This document shows positions 6,903 through 8,113 of a stretch of 8,113 nucleotides of DNA, piece after piece. Numbering within the stretch: position 1 is the first letter of the stretch; every line of letters starts with the position of its first letter. The notes below the pieces were generated by a model that was not told where the DNA came from, searched no databases, and saw nothing but the letters and a program-made list of their open reading frames with translations. This DNA is from Clostridia bacterium (GTDB lineage: Bacteria; Bacillota; Clostridia; Oscillospirales; SIG627), in contig JAFTEP010000085.1 of assembly GCA_017453605.1 (NCBI GenBank), positions 1-8,113 of the forward strand, in the 5' to 3' direction. The translations under genes were made by a program, and so were the position numbers.

Positions 6903-7385
6903 TCAGCACATCTCGGCGTTTATGAGCTGGCAGTATCTGTTCTCTCCCTCGTAGTATGTGTCGAAGATCCCCTCGACCGTTATCTCCTCGCCGACGCCGG
7001 GGTATTCGTCTGGAAAACTCCTTTCTTCGCCGAGAACGAACTCGATTCCCTGGGAGCAGCAGGCAGTCGCGTCCGCGATGATGCAGGCGAAATAGTATCT
7101 GCCGTCTCCCTGGGCGTATGCGAAGCTGCCCTTCATTTTGATCTTCTTCCCGAGAAAGATCTCAGGCTCCGTCAACATACTGTAGACCTCGGAGTAGACC
7201 ATTGTGGAGCTCAGCTGCGTCAGATCGACGTCGATCCTGTCGCTTTGGACCGCGCCGGTCGCCGGCGCGGCTACGGAAGGATGACCGGCCGTAAAAAAAG
7301 CTTCGTTCCGGGACGCTTGCGTCAGAGCAGGCGTCCCGGTTTTGCGTTTGGCTCTGAGACCGATCTGATTCCTGTTTTTTCTCAA
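6903..7385 (-). CDS. Downstream paralogue of the tandem pair; start uncertain, possibly a decayed lipoprotein
   Basis: The C-terminal 108 residues (VDLTQLSSTM to the end, about 7226-6903) match the corresponding part of the upstream neighbour, 77 of 108 identical by hand count, including the invariant block GDGRYYFACIIADATACC and FPDEYP. The fold looks like a small beta-barrel (OB-like), but no function is known to me. Unlike its neighbour, it has no signal peptide or lipobox in frame. The only in-frame start upstream of the domain is a TTG at 7385 without a Shine-Dalgarno. The next in-frame ATG (in STMVYSEV) would cut into the domain. The preceding 52 residues are basic, Ala/Thr/Gln-rich and lack similarity to the neighbour's linker. 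The upstream DNA suggests a lost or frameshifted lipoprotein N-terminus. It may be a pseudogene, although the domain itself has no internal stops. Confidence 0.55.
   Translation of the reverse strand: MRKNRNQIGLRAKRKTGTPALTQASRNEAFFTAGHPSVAAPATGAVQSDRIDVDLTQLSSTMVYSEVYSMLTEPEIFLGKKIKMKGSFAYAQGDGRYYFACIIADATACCSQGIEFVLGEERSFPDEYPGVGEEITVEGIFDTYYEGENRYCQLINAEMC
7250..7270. repeat. Perfect 9-bp inverted repeat with 3-base loop
   Basis: CCGCGCCGG (7250-7258) and CCGGCGCGG (7262-7270) are perfect arms around TCG. It lies inside the Ala-rich linker codons of the downstream paralogue. It may reflect GC-rich Ala/Pro codons or a structured element. Confidence 0.7.
7308..7357. repeat. Interlocked inverted repeats that could form a pseudoknot
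   Basis: CCGGGACGC (7308-7316) pairs with GCGTCCCGG (7331-7339), 9 bp perfect. TCAGAGC (7322-7328), inside that loop, pairs with GCTCTGA (7351-7357), 7 bp perfect, giving an H-type pseudoknot layout on either strand. An alternative GACGC-TT-GCGTC hairpin (7312-7323) competes with the first stem. Confidence 0.55.
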
Positions 7386-7411
7386 AACCGGCGCAAACGC
7401 GCCTTTGACAG
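7382..7411 (-). terminator. Possible weak terminator after the upstream paralogue
   Basis: On the minus strand GGCGC-GTTT-GCGCC (7403-7390) forms a 5-bp hairpin. It can be extended by TCAAA on the left and TTTGA on the right with a small bulge. It lies about 70 bases after the stop at 7480. The U-run is only four long, so efficiency is doubtful; it may partly uncouple the two paralogues. Confidence 0.35.
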
Positions 7412-7479
7412 CCTGTCGCCGTCAAAAGCGCGTCGTGCCTTGCAAACTGCCTTGCGTGAGCTGAAGTCCTCCTGTGAAC

Positions 7480-8113
7480 TCATTCCATAACCGCGTCGGT
7501 CAGCTGACAGTATTGAAACGTACCTTCATTGTAGGTTTCAAATACGCCCACAACGGTTATTTCCGCTCCCTCTGCCGGGTATTCGTCCGGGAATTTCCGT
7601 TCGTCTTTCAGGACGAACTCGATCCCCTGCGCGCAGCAGGCGGTGGCGTCTGCGATGATACAGGCGAAGTAGTATCTTCCGTCGCCCTCCGCATAAGCGA
7701 ACGACCCTCTCATCCTGACCCGCTTGCCCGTATAGTCTTCGGGCGAGTACGTCATGTTGTAAACCTCGGAATATACCATTGTTGAGCTGAGCTTTGTCAG
7801 ATCGACGTCGACGGGACCCGCGTCAACGGGCTGAGTGACGGATGATGTATCGTTTTGGCTTTGTTCTGATGGGTTTTCAATCGTGTTTTCTTTGACGCTT
7901 TCAACGGGGGCGTCATCCACGACCTGAGAAGTTGGTGAAGAGTCGTTTTTGCTCTGATCTGACGAGCTATCCGCCGCCCGAGTGCTTTCATTCATTTTTT
8001 CGTTCAGCACGTCGTTGACAGATTTGCCCTGATTGCCCTGAGCGGGTCTTCCGTCCTGAGAAGCGCCGCAGCCCGCGGCGGCGAAGCACATCACGGCGGC
8101 GATCAAAATACAA
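7480..8113 (-). CDS. Lipoprotein with OB-like C-terminal domain, 5' end outside the window
   Basis: The frame is open to the window edge. The visible N-terminus reads CILIAAVMCFAAAGCG, a signal-peptide core ending in a lipobox (A-A-G-C), so the true start is a few codons beyond 8113 and the TTG at 8106 is not the start. After the lipidated Cys comes a linker of about 85 residues rich in Ser, Asn, Asp and Gln, with an imperfect 19-residue repeat. Then comes a 108-residue domain starting at VDLTKLSSTM with the block GDGRYYFACIIADATACC. The domain resembles small secreted OB-like domains seen in Clostridia; I can give no biochemical role. The Cys-Cys pair and a later Cys (YCQL) are conserved in the neighbour. 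It ends with TGA at 7480 and is followed by the decayed-looking 5' region of its paralogue, so the two were probably co-transcribed. Confidence 0.85.
   Translation of the reverse strand, partial: CILIAAVMCFAAAGCGASQDGRPAQGNQGKSVNDVLNEKMNESTRAADSSSDQSKNDSSPTSQVVDDAPVESVKENTIENPSEQSQNDTSSVTQPVDAGPVDVDLTKLSSTMVYSEVYNMTYSPEDYTGKRVRMRGSFAYAEGDGRYYFACIIADATACCAQGIEFVLKDERKFPDEYPAEGAEITVVGVFETYNEGTFQYCQLTDAVME
7810..7866 (-). repeat. Linker repeat unit 2
   Basis: Encodes EQSQNDTSSVTQPVDAGPV, directly before the conserved domain. It is related to unit 1 (7903-7959), which suggests the linker grew by an in-frame duplication. Confidence 0.6.
7903..7959 (-). repeat. Linker repeat unit 1
   Basis: Encodes DQSKNDSSPTSQVVDDAPV. 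It matches unit 2 (7810-7866) at about 10 of 19 residues. The units start 93 bases (31 codons) apart. Confidence 0.6.

Noticed and set aside
7374..7380. A-AAA-AAC heptamer on the minus strand, upstream of the possible pseudoknot, as a -1 frameshift site
   Set aside because: The heptamer is in phase with the frame that already encodes the conserved domain. A -1 shift would leave the domain for a meaningless frame, and the 16-base spacer is long.
1..8113. CRISPR array, tRNA/rRNA genes, insertion sequence or prophage
   Set aside because: No regularly spaced repeats, tRNA arms, transposase motifs or flanking direct repeats were seen on either strand.

Overview
The window reads as chromosomal DNA of a Gram-positive-type bacterium, most likely an anaerobic member of the Bacillota (Clostridia-like). 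This is inferred from strong purine-rich Shine-Dalgarno sites, two lipoproteins with clear lipoboxes, a textbook TTGACA-17-TATAAT promoter, intrinsic terminators, and an ABC exporter pair of the BmrC/BmrD (YheI/YheH) kind. No tRNA, rRNA, CRISPR array, transposase or phage gene was seen.

Left part, plus strand: a lipoprotein of unknown function (60-1094) is followed by a 356-base gap. The gap carries a near-perfect sigma-A promoter (1216-1244) and a leader of about 200 bases with small hairpins and a two-codon ORF behind a good Shine-Dalgarno. The leader precedes an exported orphan protein (1451-2290). A 16-bp perfect hairpin at 2342-2385 separates this gene from the convergent genes to its right.

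Centre, minus strand: a compact three-gene unit is read leftward from a promoter near 6806-6834. In transcription order it holds an alpha/beta hydrolase (6746-6021), an ABC exporter half with a degenerate ATP site (5987-4197), and a second half with the intact catalytic Glu and His (4193-2406). The gaps are 33 and 3 bases. The halves are complementary: one supplies the good Walker B/H-loop and the poor signature, the other the reverse, so they should work as an obligate heterodimer. The substrate cannot be read from sequence, and the hydrolase may act on the same compound or its conjugate.

Right part, minus strand: two tandem paralogues share a C-terminal domain of about 108 residues, roughly 70% identical by hand count. 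The upstream copy (7480-8113, start outside the window) is a lipoprotein with a Ser/Asn/Asp-rich linker. The downstream copy (6903-7385) has no convincing start codon or signal peptide. Its 5' region holds an orphan AGGAGG, out-of-frame lipobox-like codons and a dense cluster of inverted repeats, so it is probably a decaying duplicate or one with an unusual mode of expression. It ends at a clear intrinsic terminator (6846-6874).
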